Assembly: GCA_024742835.1 (NCBI GenBank)
Contig: JANSXS010000003.1
Location: forward strand, 1-64,000
Length of the DNA stretch: 64,000 nt
Direction of reading: 5' to 3'
Source of the DNA: Paracoccaceae bacterium
GTDB lineage: Bacteria > Pseudomonadota > Alphaproteobacteria > Rhodobacterales > Rhodobacteraceae
The notes beneath the pieces were generated by a model. The model searched no databases. It had not been told where the DNA came from and saw nothing but the letters and a program-made list of their open reading frames with translations. Both the position numbers and the translations under genes were made by a program. The stretch's first letter is position 1; each line of letters starts with the position of its first letter. Below are positions 26,532 through 35,741 of the stretch, piece by piece.

Positions 26532-29435
26532 ATGTATGCCGAACTGTCCATCACCTCCAACTTCACCTTTCTCACCGGGGCCTCCCACCCCGAGGAATAT
26601 GTCGAGCGTGCGGCATGGCTGGGTCTGGATGCGCTGGCCATCGCCGATGACAACACCGTGGCCGGGATCGTGCGCGCCCATACCCGCCTGCGCGACATTG
26701 CCCGCCAGGTGGCCGAGCGCCAAAGACAGGAGGCCGCCCACGGGCTGATCGGCCCGCCCGCGCCTTCGTCCGCATCTGCGCCGCAAGGCCCGGCCTGGGC
26801 GCATGTGCCCCGATTGCTGCCCGCCGCCCGGCTGGTTCTGGCCGAGGGCGTGACGCTGACCGCGCTGCCGCGCAGCCGCGCGGGCTGGGGCCGGTTGTGC
26901 CGGTTGATCAGCACCGGACGGCTGCGCGCCCGGAAGGGGGCCTGTGATCTGGGCGTCGCGGACGTGCTGGACGGGGCCGGGGATATCGCGCTTTTGTTGC
27001 ACCCGCCCGAACCGGTGGATGACGCGTGGCGGGATCAGGTGAGGCGGCTGGTGGCGGGGCGGGGCCACGACATGCATCTTGTCATGGCCCCGCGTTATGA
27101 CGGGCGCGATCCGCAGCGCTACGATTGGCTGGCGCGGCTGGCCGCGGATCTGGGCCTGCCCACCGTGGCGGCCGCCTGTCCGATGATGCACCATGCGCGC
27201 CGCCGTCGTCTGGCCGATGTGCTGACTGCCATTCGCCTTGGGCTTCGCGTCGATACGCTGGGTCGCGCCGCGCTGGCCAACGGCGAACGCCGCCTGCGCC
27301 GCGAACCCGAGATGCGCCGCCTGTTCAAGGGGCATGAGGGCGCGATCGACCGCGCCGGCGCGCTGGCCGCCAGCCTTGATTTTTCGCTTGATGCGCTGCG
27401 CTATGAATACCCCTCCGAGGTCGCCAATGGCGAAAGCCCCGATGAACGCCTGCGCCGCCTGGCCCATGAGGGGCTGGCATGGCGTTATCCCGACGGGGCC
27501 AGCGACCGGGTGCACAAGCTGATGGCGCATGAACTGCAACTGATCGCCAAGCTGAAATATGCGCCTTACTTCCTGACCGTGCGCGACGTGGTGCAGTTCG
27601 CCCGGTCGCGCGGCATCCTGTGCCAGGGGCGCGGATCGGCGGCCAATTCCGTGGTCTGCTACTGCTTGGGTGTGACCAGCGTCAGCCCCGAGATGGGCAC
27701 CATGGTGTTTGAACGCTTCGTCTCGGAGGCGCGTGACGAGCCGCCCGATATCGACGTGGATTTCGAACATGAACGCCGCGAAGAGGTGATCCAGCACATC
27801 TATGAACGCTATGGCCGGCATCGCGCAGGGCTGTGCGCGACGGTGATCCATTACCGAGGCAAGCGTGCGATCCGCGAGGTGGGCATGGTCATGGGCCTCA
27901 GCCAGGACACGATCGGCGCGTTGTCGTCACAGCTTTGGGGCTTCTTTTCCTCGGGACAGGTGGTACGCAGCCGCCTGCGCGAGATCGGGCTTGATCCCGA
28001 CGACCGGCGCTTGCAACAGGTGCTGGAGCTGGTCGAGGAGATCGAGGGCTTTCCCCGCCATCTCAGCCAGCATGTCGGCGGTTTCGTCATCACCGAAGGG
28101 CGGCTGGACGAGCTGGTGCCGATCGAGAACGCCACGATGGAGGGGCGAACCGTCATCTGCTGGGACAAGGACGATATCGACAGTCTTGGGATTCTCAAGG
28201 TCGATGTGCTGGCGCTGGGCATGTTGACCTGCCTGCGCAAATCCTTTGATCTGCTGCGCCAGCATCATGGCATCGACCATACGCTGGCCAGCCTGCCGCC
28301 AGAGGATGCGGCGGTGTATGACATGCTGTGCCGCGCCGACAGCGTGGGGGTGTTTCAGGTGGAAAGCCGGGCGCAGATGAATTTCCTGCCACGGATGCGC
28401 CCGCGCACCTTTTACGATCTGGTGATCGAGGTGGCGATCATCCGGCCCGGCCCCATTCAGGGCGACATGGTGCATCCCTATATCCGCCGCCGCAATGGCG
28501 AGGAGCCGGTGGACTTTCCCTCCGACGAGCTAGGCCGCGTGCTGGGCAAGACGCTGGGCGTACCGCTGTTTCAGGAACAGGCGATGCAGATCGCCATCAT
28601 CGGCGCGGGCTTCACCCCCGAAGAGGCGGACCGCCTGCGCCGTGCGCTGGCCACCTTCAAGAAGCATGGTCACGTGGGCGAGTTCCGCACGCGCTTTCTG
28701 CGCGGCATGGCGCGAAACGGCTATGCGCCCGAGTTCGCCGAGCGTTGTTTCGCGCAGATCGAGGGGTTCGGCAGCTACGGCTTTCCCGAAAGCCACGCGG
28801 CGTCCTTTGCGCTGCTGGTCTATGCCAGCGCATGGGTCAAGCGCCACCATCCCGGCCTTTTTGCCTGCGCGCTGCTCAATTCGCAGCCGATGGGTTTCTA
28901 TGCCCCCGCCCAGATCGTGCGCGACGCGCGCGAACACGGGGTCACGGTGCGCCCGGTCTGCATCAATGCCAGCTTTTGGGACAACGTGATGGAACCGGAC
29001 GGGCGCGGCGGTCTGGCGGTGCGGCTGGGGTTCCGGCAGGTCAAGGGCATCGGCGAAGAGGATGCAGGCTGGATCGCGGCGGCGCGGGGCAATGGCTACC
29101 GTGAGGTGCGCGACGTGTGGCGGCGCGCCGGGGTTGCCCCCGCCACGATGGCGCGGCTGGCAGAGGCGGATGCCTTTGCCGCGCTGGGGCTGTCCCGGCG
29201 GCAGGCGCTGTGGGAGGCGCGCGCGCTGGAAGGCGACCGGCCCTTGCCGTTGTTCGCCCGCGATATGGAGGGCGAGGGCATCAATGAGCCGGCCTTTCAC
29301 CTGCCCGACATGACATTGGGCGAACAGGTGGTCGAGGATTACGTCGCCACGAAACTGTCCCTCAGGGCGCACCCGCTGGCCTTGCTGCGCGACGTGCTGA
29401 CCCCGCCCGCCAAGGTGCAGGGCAACCGGCGCTGA
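26532..29435 (+). CDS. dnaE2: error-prone DNA polymerase DnaE2 (ImuC) with shortened C terminus
   Basis: A 967-residue C-family polymerase used in damage-induced mutagenesis. The PHP domain opens with AELSITSNFTFLTGASHPEEYVERAA. The palm carries RSRGILCQGRGSAANS and PDIDVDFEHERREEV (about residue 403 onward), and the fingers region has ESRAQMNFLPRMRPRTFYDL and FQEQAMQIAI. The helix-hairpin-helix region (RQVKGIGEEDA) is present. DnaE2 proteins usually run past 1,050 residues and end in an OB fold; this one stops soon after LSLRAHPLALLR and lacks it. No imuA or imuB lies beside it. Confidence 0.9.
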   Translation: MYAELSITSNFTFLTGASHPEEYVERAAWLGLDALAIADDNTVAGIVRAHTRLRDIARQVAERQRQEAAHGLIGPPAPSSASAPQGPAWAHVPRLLPAARLVLAEGVTLTALPRSRAGWGRLCRLISTGRLRARKGACDLGVADVLDGAGDIALLLHPPEPVDDAWRDQVRRLVAGRGHDMHLVMAPRYDGRDPQRYDWLARLAADLGLPTVAAACPMMHHARRRRLADVLTAIRLGLRVDTLGRAALANGERRLRREPEMRRLFKGHEGAIDRAGALAASLDFSLDALRYEYPSEVANGESPDERLRRLAHEGLAWRYPDGASDRVHKLMAHELQLIAKLKYAPYFLTVRDVVQFARSRGILCQGRGSAANSVVCYCLGVTSVSPEMGTMVFERFVSEARDEPPDIDVDFEHERREEVIQHIYERYGRHRAGLCATVIHYRGKRAIREVGMVMGLSQDTIGALSSQLWGFFSSGQVVRSRLREIGLDPDDRRLQQVLELVEEIEGFPRHLSQHVGGFVITEGRLDELVPIENATMEGRTVICWDKDDIDSLGILKVDVLALGMLTCLRKSFDLLRQHHGIDHTLASLPPEDAAVYDMLCRADSVGVFQVESRAQMNFLPRMRPRTFYDLVIEVAIIRPGPIQGDMVHPYIRRRNGEEPVDFPSDELGRVLGKTLGVPLFQEQAMQIAIIGAGFTPEEADRLRRALATFKKHGHVGEFRTRFLRGMARNGYAPEFAERCFAQIEGFGSYGFPESHAASFALLVYASAWVKRHHPGLFACALLNSQPMGFYAPAQIVRDAREHGVTVRPVCINASFWDNVMEPDGRGGLAVRLGFRQVKGIGEEDAGWIAAARGNGYREVRDVWRRAGVAPATMARLAEADAFAALGLSRRQALWEARALEGDRPLPLFARDMEGEGINEPAFHLPDMTLGEQVVEDYVATKLSLRAHPLALLRDVLTPPAKVQGNRR

Positions 29436-29446
29436 CGCGCTGTGCC

Positions 29447-30943
29447 TCAGATCTTCTGGTCGTACTCGCCCACCGACGGCTCGGTGCGGATCACCGCGTC
29501 GAGTTCGGCAAAGATCGCGCGCATTTCGTCCTCGGACTGGGCGCTTTCACAGACCACGACAAGGTTGGGCGTGTTGGACGAGGCGCGCACCAGCCCCCAG
29601 GAGCCGTTTTCAAGAATGACGCGGGCCCCGTTCACGGTGACGACCTCCTTGACCTTCTGCCCGGCAAAGCTGTCTCCGGCCTCATGCTTGGCGACGAGTT
29701 TTGCCACCAGCCGCGCCAGCACGTCGTATTTTTCCTCGTCCGGGCAATGCGGCGACATGGTGGGGGTCGACCATGTCACGGGCAGGGCGCGGCGCAGATC
29801 GGACATCGACATGTCGGGGTTGCGATCCATCAGCTTGCAGATCTCGACCGCGACGCGCATCCCGCAATCGTACCCACGGCCCACCGGCTCGGCGAGGAAG
29901 TAATGCCCCGATTTCTCGAACCCCGCCAGCGCGCCGATTTCCTTGACCCGGCGTTTCATGTGGCTGTGCCCGGTCTTCCAGTAATCGGCCTTGACGCCGT
30001 TTTTTTGCAACTCGGGATCGGCGGCGAAAAGCCCGGTGGATTTCACATCCGCCACGAAGGTGGCGTTGGGATAGATCTTGGACAGGTCGCGCGCCATGAT
30101 CACGCCTACCTTGTCGGCGAAGATCTCTTCTCCCTCGTCATCGACCACGCCGCAGCGGTCGCCGTCGCCGTCAAAGCCAAGCGCGAAATCCGCGCCCGAC
30201 GCTTTGACCGAGGCGGCCATGTCATGCAGCATTTCCATCGCTTCGGGGTTCGGGTTGTAATGCGGGAAGGTGTAGTCGAGCGTGTTATGCGAAGGCACGA
30301 CCTCTACGCCGATGCGCTCGAACAGGTCCGGCGCAAAGGCCGACGCGGTGCCGTTGCCGGTGGCGCAGACCACCTTGAGCTTGCGCGTCATGCGGAAATC
30401 GCCCACCAGATCGTCAAGATACGCCTCGCGGACACCATCCACGAATTCATAGGATCCGCCCGCGCGTGGCTCGCCACGCCCTTGCAGGACGATGTCTCGC
30501 AATTCACCCATCTCGTCCGGCCCATGGGTCAGCGGACGCTCGAATCCCATCTTGACCCCGGTCCAGCCATTGGGGTTATGCGACGCGGTCACCATCGCCA
30601 CGGCGGGGGCATCAAGGTGGAACTGCGCGAAATAGGCCATTGGCGACAGCGCCGGGCCGATATCCTTGACCTGGATCCCGGCCTGCATCAGCCCCAGCAT
30701 CAGCGCGTTCTTGATGGCCAGAGAATAATCGCGGTAGTCGTTGCCTACCGCGATCACCGGCTCGATCCCGCGGCGGTGCATCTGCGTGCCAAGCCCAAGG
30801 CCAAGCGCGGTCATGCCGGGCAGGTTGATTTCACCGGGATATTTCCAGCGCGCGTCATATTCGCGAAAGCCCGTGGGCTTGATCATCGGATCGCGCAGAA
30901 AGGACCAGGTGTTGGGCGTCACGGCGGGGGCGGGTTTGGTCAC
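29447..30943 (-). CDS. phosphomannomutase/phosphoglucomutase (AlgC-type alpha-D-phosphohexomutase)
   Basis: A 498-residue phosphohexomutase that interconverts hexose 1- and 6-phosphates for surface polysaccharide precursors. The phosphoserine loop is VTASHNPNGWTG, the magnesium loop is GFDGDGDRCGVV, the sugar-specificity loop lies near EKSGHYF, and the phosphate-binding segment is near the C terminus (RASSNTPNLVV). It stands on the same strand upstream of kdsA and the capsule-export genes, which fits a glycan role. The stop is 11 bases from the dnaE2 stop, with no obvious terminator between them. Confidence 0.92.
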   Translation of the reverse strand: MTKPAPAVTPNTWSFLRDPMIKPTGFREYDARWKYPGEINLPGMTALGLGLGTQMHRRGIEPVIAVGNDYRDYSLAIKNALMLGLMQAGIQVKDIGPALSPMAYFAQFHLDAPAVAMVTASHNPNGWTGVKMGFERPLTHGPDEMGELRDIVLQGRGEPRAGGSYEFVDGVREAYLDDLVGDFRMTRKLKVVCATGNGTASAFAPDLFERIGVEVVPSHNTLDYTFPHYNPNPEAMEMLHDMAASVKASGADFALGFDGDGDRCGVVDDEGEEIFADKVGVIMARDLSKIYPNATFVADVKSTGLFAADPELQKNGVKADYWKTGHSHMKRRVKEIGALAGFEKSGHYFLAEPVGRGYDCGMRVAVEICKLMDRNPDMSMSDLRRALPVTWSTPTMSPHCPDEEKYDVLARLVAKLVAKHEAGDSFAGQKVKEVVTVNGARVILENGSWGLVRASSNTPNLVVVCESAQSEDEMRAIFAELDAVIRTEPSVGEYDQKI

Positions 30944-30962
30944 GGGGATAATCCTTTTGGGG

Positions 30963-31796
30963 TCAAATTCTTATGGGATGTCTTTTTGCCAGCCTGTCAA
31001 AGGCGACCAATGTGTCGATCAAAGCGGGCATTTGGGTCAGGGGAATCATGTTCGGCCCGTCCGAGGGGGCCGCGTCGGGGTGCTCATGGGTTTCGATAAA
31101 GACCGCCGCGATCCCAAGGCTGACGGCGGCGCGGGCCATCACGGGCGCGAATTCGCGCTGGCCACCGCTGCTGCCGCCCATGCCGCCGGGCTGTTGCACG
31201 GAATGGGTTGCGTCCATCACCACCGGATAGCCGGTCGCAGCCATCTGTGGCAGGGCGCGCATATCAGTAACAAGGGTATTATAGCCAAAGGATGTGCCGC
31301 GTTCGGTCAGCAAAAGACGCGTGTTGCCGGTGCTTTCCAGCTTGGCGATGACATTGGGCATGTCCCAGGGGGCCAGGAACTGCCCTTTCTTGACGTTGAT
31401 TGCGGCCCCGGTTTGACCGGCTGCGATCAAAAGGTCGGTCTGCCGGCACAAAAAGGCCGGTATTTGCAGCACGTCCACCACCTCGGCCACCGTGGCACAA
31501 TGCTCTGGCAGGTGAACATCCGTCAGAACGGGCAGGCCAAGCGCCTCCTTGACGGATTGCAGGACCGTCAGCCCCGCCTCCAGCCCCAGACCGCGCTGGC
31601 CCGACAGCGAGGTGCGGTTGGCCTTGTCGAACGAGCCCTTGAAGATCAGCTGCGCCCCGGCCGCCGCGCAGGCCTCTTGCAGGGTGCCCGCGATCATTTG
31701 CGCGTGATCGGCGCTTTCAAGCTGGCAGGGGCCTGCGATCAGCGTGAGGGGCCGGTCATTGCCAACCTGCAAATCGGAGATATCAACGGTTTTCAT
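30963..31796 (-). CDS. kdsA: 3-deoxy-8-phosphooctulonate synthase (Kdo-8-phosphate synthase)
   Basis: A 277-residue aldolase that condenses phosphoenolpyruvate and arabinose 5-phosphate to Kdo-8-phosphate, the precursor of Kdo in lipopolysaccharide and capsule linkers. Visible landmarks are LIAGPCQLES, FKGSFDKANRTS, LTDVHLPEHC, DVLQIPAFLCRQTDLL and the VMDATHSVQQPGG loop. ATG 31796 was preferred over GTG 31799. The gene is four bases downstream of the KpsE-like gene in the same direction, suggesting one operon for capsule export and Kdo supply. Confidence 0.96.
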   Translation of the reverse strand: MKTVDISDLQVGNDRPLTLIAGPCQLESADHAQMIAGTLQEACAAAGAQLIFKGSFDKANRTSLSGQRGLGLEAGLTVLQSVKEALGLPVLTDVHLPEHCATVAEVVDVLQIPAFLCRQTDLLIAAGQTGAAINVKKGQFLAPWDMPNVIAKLESTGNTRLLLTERGTSFGYNTLVTDMRALPQMAATGYPVVMDATHSVQQPGGMGGSSGGQREFAPVMARAAVSLGIAAVFIETHEHPDAAPSDGPNMIPLTQMPALIDTLVAFDRLAKRHPIRI

Positions 31797-31800
31797 CACG

Positions 31801-33486
31801 TCAAGACGAGACCTGTTCCCTGAGTACGGAGGCGGTGAGCGACAACAGCAGGTAGATACCTGCGAAGATCAGGAACGCAAGCAAAGTGTTTTCGAAGGAC
31901 CGCGGATAAGAGGGATCCTGCGACGCGACGGGCTGCACCGACACGGTCAGATACCGAACCTGCTTGTTCGCCTCGATCTCGGATGCGCGCTTGGTTTCGA
32001 GGGCGGCTTGCAGCACCATGTCGGCGGTGGCCAGATCGGCCTGCGCCATCTGGATTTCCGCCGCCTGCGAGGCGAGCGACGTGCTGGTTTCAGTGGCTTG
32101 GTTCAGCCGGGCGTTCTGCTTGTCGAGTTCGGATTGCAGGATCGCGATTTCACTGCCGAGCGCATCGACACGCGCCTGATTGGGGCGGGCGTTGCCCATC
32201 AGGGTCTGAAGTGCGATCTGCTTTTCTTGAAGCTGCACTTCGACATTGCCGATCAGCTGCCGGATATTGGCAACCTCGCCCTCGGGGTCGAGAATCGAGC
32301 TTTCCTGCAATTCGACCAGCCGACGCTGTGCCGCGCGGCGTTCGTCCTTGGCATCCTGAAGGCTTTCTTCGGCGGTTTTGACCGCGTCCTGCCGCTTTTC
32401 CTGGCTCAGCTCGTCGACCCGTTCCTCGGCATAGTCGATCAGCTTTTCGGAAAAGACCTGGCTGATTTCGGGGTCGGCCGTGGCCAGTTCCATCCGGATC
32501 ACGCCCTCTGTCGGATCATAGCCAAGCTTCACGTATTTCTTGTAGACCTTGTAGGCGGCTTCATTCGAGGCATCCGGATCCAGTCGCTGAATCGGGTCGA
32601 TGCTGTCCTGGCTGAAATGGGCGCGAAAGCCCACATCGCGGTCCAGCCGCAGCATGGCGTCCTTGGATTGCAGGTAGGATTGCGTCGCGATCGAATCCTG
32701 TCCCGTGGCGAACTGGCTGGGCAGCAATCCGCCAAGACCCCCGCCACCCCCGCCACCGCCGCCATCGGCGGTCAGGATCAGGAATTCCGATTTGGTCGAA
32801 TACATCGGCGTTGCAATGGCATAGAAATAATAGCCAGCTATCAGCGTGGGCAGAAACACGAAGGCGGCCAGACGTGACAACAACAGCAGCAGCTTGCGCC
32901 GCCGACGCGCTGCGATATCGCGCTGAATGGACTGAATTTCGCGGGCGCGGCGATCTGCCGGGCTGCTTTCGGTCGTGGGCAGCGCCACTTTGCCCGTCTG
33001 GACGGTCTGCGGCAATTGCACCTTGCCCGCAGCCGGGTCGGGATGGGCGTTGGCCTGTGCGGATTGGCCGGACGAGACCAGCTCGACAATATTGGATCGT
33101 TGGAAGGGGTCCACGCCACGTGCGCGCAACAGGCGCACCGCATCGAAATCCGAGGTCGGGGCAAGCCCGTGTTTCTGCGCCATGCGCCGCGCCATGCGCA
33201 ATTGCCGCCCGGTCAGGCCCTCTTTGCGGATCTCGTCGATATTTTGCGACGCTGACATCTCGCGGGCCGAACTGACCTCCCCCTCGCGCAGGGCCTCTTC
33301 GATGCTTTCCGCGTCCGGGTCCGGCGCGTCGGCCCCTGTCCAGCGGGGTGGCACGTGCTGGCTGTCCAGGGGGTGCGTTTGGCTGCCCTGCTCTGGCGTG
33401 TCAGCCTGTGCGCCCTGTGCCGCTGGCGCGGCATGGGGCGTCGTGCGACGGATGCGAAATCGTCTAGCCTTGGGTTTCGTAGTCAT
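31801..33486 (-). CDS. kpsE: capsule polysaccharide export protein, KpsE/CtrB-like
   Basis: A protein of about 561 residues of the polysaccharide co-polymerase/KpsE group. A long charged N-terminal cytoplasmic region (about 1-195) precedes the first membrane segment (LLLLSRLAAFVFLPTLIAGY). The periplasmic part holds a glycine tract directly after YSTKSEFLILTADGG, then long coiled coils (QDAVKTAEESLQDAKDERRA, EIAILQSELDKQNARLNQ). A PSYPRSFENTLLAFLIF segment leads to the C-terminal helix. Such proteins bridge the inner membrane ABC transporter and the outer membrane channel in group 2 capsule export. The start at 33486 overlaps the end of kpsT by 23 bases. Confidence 0.87.
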   Translation of the reverse strand: MTTKPKARRFRIRRTTPHAAPAAQGAQADTPEQGSQTHPLDSQHVPPRWTGADAPDPDAESIEEALREGEVSSAREMSASQNIDEIRKEGLTGRQLRMARRMAQKHGLAPTSDFDAVRLLRARGVDPFQRSNIVELVSSGQSAQANAHPDPAAGKVQLPQTVQTGKVALPTTESSPADRRAREIQSIQRDIAARRRRKLLLLLSRLAAFVFLPTLIAGYYFYAIATPMYSTKSEFLILTADGGGGGGGGGLGGLLPSQFATGQDSIATQSYLQSKDAMLRLDRDVGFRAHFSQDSIDPIQRLDPDASNEAAYKVYKKYVKLGYDPTEGVIRMELATADPEISQVFSEKLIDYAEERVDELSQEKRQDAVKTAEESLQDAKDERRAAQRRLVELQESSILDPEGEVANIRQLIGNVEVQLQEKQIALQTLMGNARPNQARVDALGSEIAILQSELDKQNARLNQATETSTSLASQAAEIQMAQADLATADMVLQAALETKRASEIEANKQVRYLTVSVQPVASQDPSYPRSFENTLLAFLIFAGIYLLLSLTASVLREQVSS

Positions 33487-34123
33487 AAAGCTGCTTTGCC
33501 TCTTCCAAGGTATCGAACATATATAATTTGCCATTCATGAGAACGGCGGCTTCGCGCACGAATTTTTCCAGCACCTGTGCCTGATGCGACACGATTACGA
33601 CCGTGGTGGTGCGCAAACGTTCCTTCAGGATATCACCCGCGCGGCGGTTGAATTCCGCATCCGTGGAATTGGGCATCCCCTCGTCGATGAGATACATGTC
33701 GAAATCAAGCGCCAGCATCAGGGCAAAGGTAAAGCGCGATTTCATCCCCGACGAGTACGTGCCGAGCGGCTGGTCGAAATATTCCCCCAGATTGCACACA
33801 TACCGACAATAGGCTTCGACATAATCCGGGTCCAGCCCGTATAGTTTCGCGATGTAGCGGGCGTTTTCCTTGGCCGAGACGCGCGGCACGACCCCGCCCA
33901 TGAACCCCAGTGGAAAGCTGATCCGGCACCCGCGGCGGATCTCGCCCTCGTCGGGCTTTTCCAGACCGGCCATCATCTTGATCACGGTGGTCTTGCCGGT
34001 GCCGTTGGGTGCCAGAATGCCAAGGCTGCGGCCAAGCTCGACGCGGAATGACACCTGGTCAAGGATGACCTTGCGCTGCGTTCCGGTCCAGAACGATTTG
34101 CTCACATTGTCGAATTCGAGCAT
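33464..34123 (-). CDS. kpsT: capsule polysaccharide ABC transporter ATP-binding protein, KpsT-like
   Basis: A 219-residue ABC ATPase of the KpsT/CtrD group that powers polysaccharide export. Walker A reads GILAPNGTGKTT, the signature is TYSSGMKSRFTFAL and Walker B is MYLIDEGMPNSTD. The SSGMK signature and the short length are characteristic of the polysaccharide exporters. It is the first gene of the kpsT-kpsE-kdsA-phosphohexomutase run on the minus strand. No KpsM-type permease gene is adjacent, so the transmembrane partner must be elsewhere. Confidence 0.93.
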   Translation of the reverse strand: MLEFDNVSKSFWTGTQRKVILDQVSFRVELGRSLGILAPNGTGKTTVIKMMAGLEKPDEGEIRRGCRISFPLGFMGGVVPRVSAKENARYIAKLYGLDPDYVEAYCRYVCNLGEYFDQPLGTYSSGMKSRFTFALMLALDFDMYLIDEGMPNSTDAEFNRRAGDILKERLRTTTVVIVSHQAQVLEKFVREAAVLMNGKLYMFDTLEEAKQLYDYETQG

Positions 34124-34446
34124 CGGTAGGCTCCAGCACTGCTCTGCTTTGCCCTCTTTACCGGGGCTTGTTTAAGACGGTGTTAGCCGTGATCATCGGC
34201 AACATGTCCTGTTCTGTGTTACTGTGACGGCAAAACGGGGCAATTTTATGCCCATTTTCAAAAATACCCTGAAAAACCATTCCGTGCCAGTCCCGGCGCA
34301 TGACATATCCACAGAATGATCGGGCCCTGCGCTGCATGTGGCGAAAGGTTTCGGTGATGGAGGCTCCGCCCGCGCCGGCCCTTTCATATCCGCCGGGCCT
34401 GCGGTAAGGACGCGGCACCGAAACCTTTACGGAAGGATTCCCTGAA
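34124..34446. other. 323-bp divergent intergenic region between kpsT and asd
   Basis: No gene is supported here. The half next to kpsT is AT-richer (GGCAATTTTATGCCCATTTT, AAAATACCCTGAAAAACC) and probably carries promoters. The half next to asd holds the 13-bp inverted repeat described separately. Confidence 0.55.
34344..34428 (+). promoter_or_regulatory. candidate structured leader of asd (13-bp perfect closing stem)
   Basis: AAAGGTTTCGGTG (34344-34356) and CACCGAAACCTTT (34416-34428) are perfectly complementary over 13 bp and enclose 59 bases. Inside, GGCCC (about 34376-34380) and GGGCC (about 34395-34399) could form a second hairpin. The 3' arm ends only a few bases before the GGAAGGA ribosome site and 18 bases before the asd ATG, so folding could affect translation. 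It matches no riboswitch class I recognise. Confidence 0.5.
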
Positions 34447-35469
34447 ATGGGTTATAAAGTCGTCATCGCCGGCGCCACGGGCAATGTGGGCCGTGAAATG
34501 CTGAACATCCTGGCCGAGCGCCAGTTTCCGGTCGACGAGATCGCGGTGCTTGCCAGCCGCCGGTCGCTGGGAACCGAGGTCAGCTTTGGCGACACGACGC
34601 TCAAGACCAGGGATCTGGACACGTTCGATTTTACCGGCTGGGATATCGCGCTGTTCGCCATCGGCTCGGAGGCGACCCGCAAATATGCCCCCATCGCCGC
34701 CAAGGCGGGGTGTGTGGTGATCGATAACAGCTCGCTTTACCGCTACGATTCCGAGGTGCCGCTGGTGGTGCCCGAAGTGAACCCGGAGGCGGTGGACGGC
34801 TACGCCCGGAAGAACATCATCGCCAACCCGAACTGCTCGACCGCGCAGATGGTCGTCGCGCTCAAGCCGCTGCATGACCGGGCGCGCATCAAGCGTGTGG
34901 TGGTCTCGACCTATCAATCCGTGTCCGGCGCGGGCAAGGAAGGGATGGACGAGCTTTGGGAACAGACGAAATCGGTCTACAACCCCACCTCCGATGTGCC
35001 GCCCTCCAAGTTCCAGAAGGAAATCGCGTTCAACGTGATTCCGCATATCGACGTCTTCATGGAAGACGGCTCTACCAAGGAAGAGTGGAAGATGGTGGTG
35101 GAAACCAAGAAGATCATCGATGCGTCGATCAAGGTCACGGCGACCTGCGTGCGCGTGCCGGTCTTCGTGGGCCATGCCGAGTCGATCAATATCGAGTTCG
35201 AAGACTTTCTTGACGAGGACGAGGCCCGCGACATCCTGCGCGAGGCACCGGGCATCATGGTCGTCGACAAGCGCGAAAGCGGTGGCTACGTCACGCCCAA
35301 GGAATGCGTCGGCGATTACGCCACGTTCATCAGCCGGATCCGTCAGGACGGCACGATCGAGAATGGCCTGAACCTGTGGTGCGTAAGCGATAACCTGCGC
35401 AAGGGTGCGGCGCTTAACGCGGTGCAGATCGCCGAGACGCTGGGCAACCGTATGCTCAAGAAGGGCTGA
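34447..35469 (+). CDS. asd: aspartate-semialdehyde dehydrogenase
   Basis: A 340-residue NADPH-dependent enzyme that reduces aspartyl phosphate to aspartate semialdehyde, the branch point for lysine/diaminopimelate, threonine and methionine. The nucleotide loop is VVIAGATGNVGREML, the catalytic cysteine lies in ANPNCSTAQM and the phosphate/substrate region is STYQSVSGAGKEGMDEL. Length is standard for the bacterial class. A GGAAGGA site precedes the ATG. dapD and dapE, later enzymes of the same pathway, also lie in this window but in separate units. Confidence 0.97.
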   Translation: MGYKVVIAGATGNVGREMLNILAERQFPVDEIAVLASRRSLGTEVSFGDTTLKTRDLDTFDFTGWDIALFAIGSEATRKYAPIAAKAGCVVIDNSSLYRYDSEVPLVVPEVNPEAVDGYARKNIIANPNCSTAQMVVALKPLHDRARIKRVVVSTYQSVSGAGKEGMDELWEQTKSVYNPTSDVPPSKFQKEIAFNVIPHIDVFMEDGSTKEEWKMVVETKKIIDASIKVTATCVRVPVFVGHAESINIEFEDFLDEDEARDILREAPGIMVVDKRESGGYVTPKECVGDYATFISRIRQDGTIENGLNLWCVSDNLRKGAALNAVQIAETLGNRMLKKG

Positions 35470-35625
35470 GCGGGTCAGAACCGCTCGATCACGTCGAATG
35501 CCCCATCGGCACCGCCTGTGGCATCGGGCGGTTCCGTGTCGTTTGGGGCATCCGGCAGGCCCCTTGCCGGAATTCCATGCGCATGGCCTGGAAAAGGCAC
35601 GCGAAAGCGGTGCATCAGCCGGGCA

Positions 35626-35741
35626 TAAAGCGTTTCGCGAAAAACCTGAATCACAGATTTTCGAGAAACGCAGTACTCCGTCCAGTCGTTGCACGCGTTC
35701 CGCCTTTCGCTGATGTCGCAGGTTAAAGGCGGAACGCTTTA
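35626..35741. repeat. full-length (116 bp) dispersed repeat, B-A orientation
   Basis: It begins TAAAGCGTTTCGCG and ends GGCGGAACGCTTTA. Its arms are module B (GCGTTTCGCGAAAA with TTTTCGAGAAACGC) and module A (GCGTTCCGCCTTT with AAAGGCGGAACGC). Aligned to the reverse complement of 23826-23941 it has the same length and only a handful of differences. The final TTA is the complement of the TAA stop codon of the minus-strand gene ending at 35739. Confidence 0.9.
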
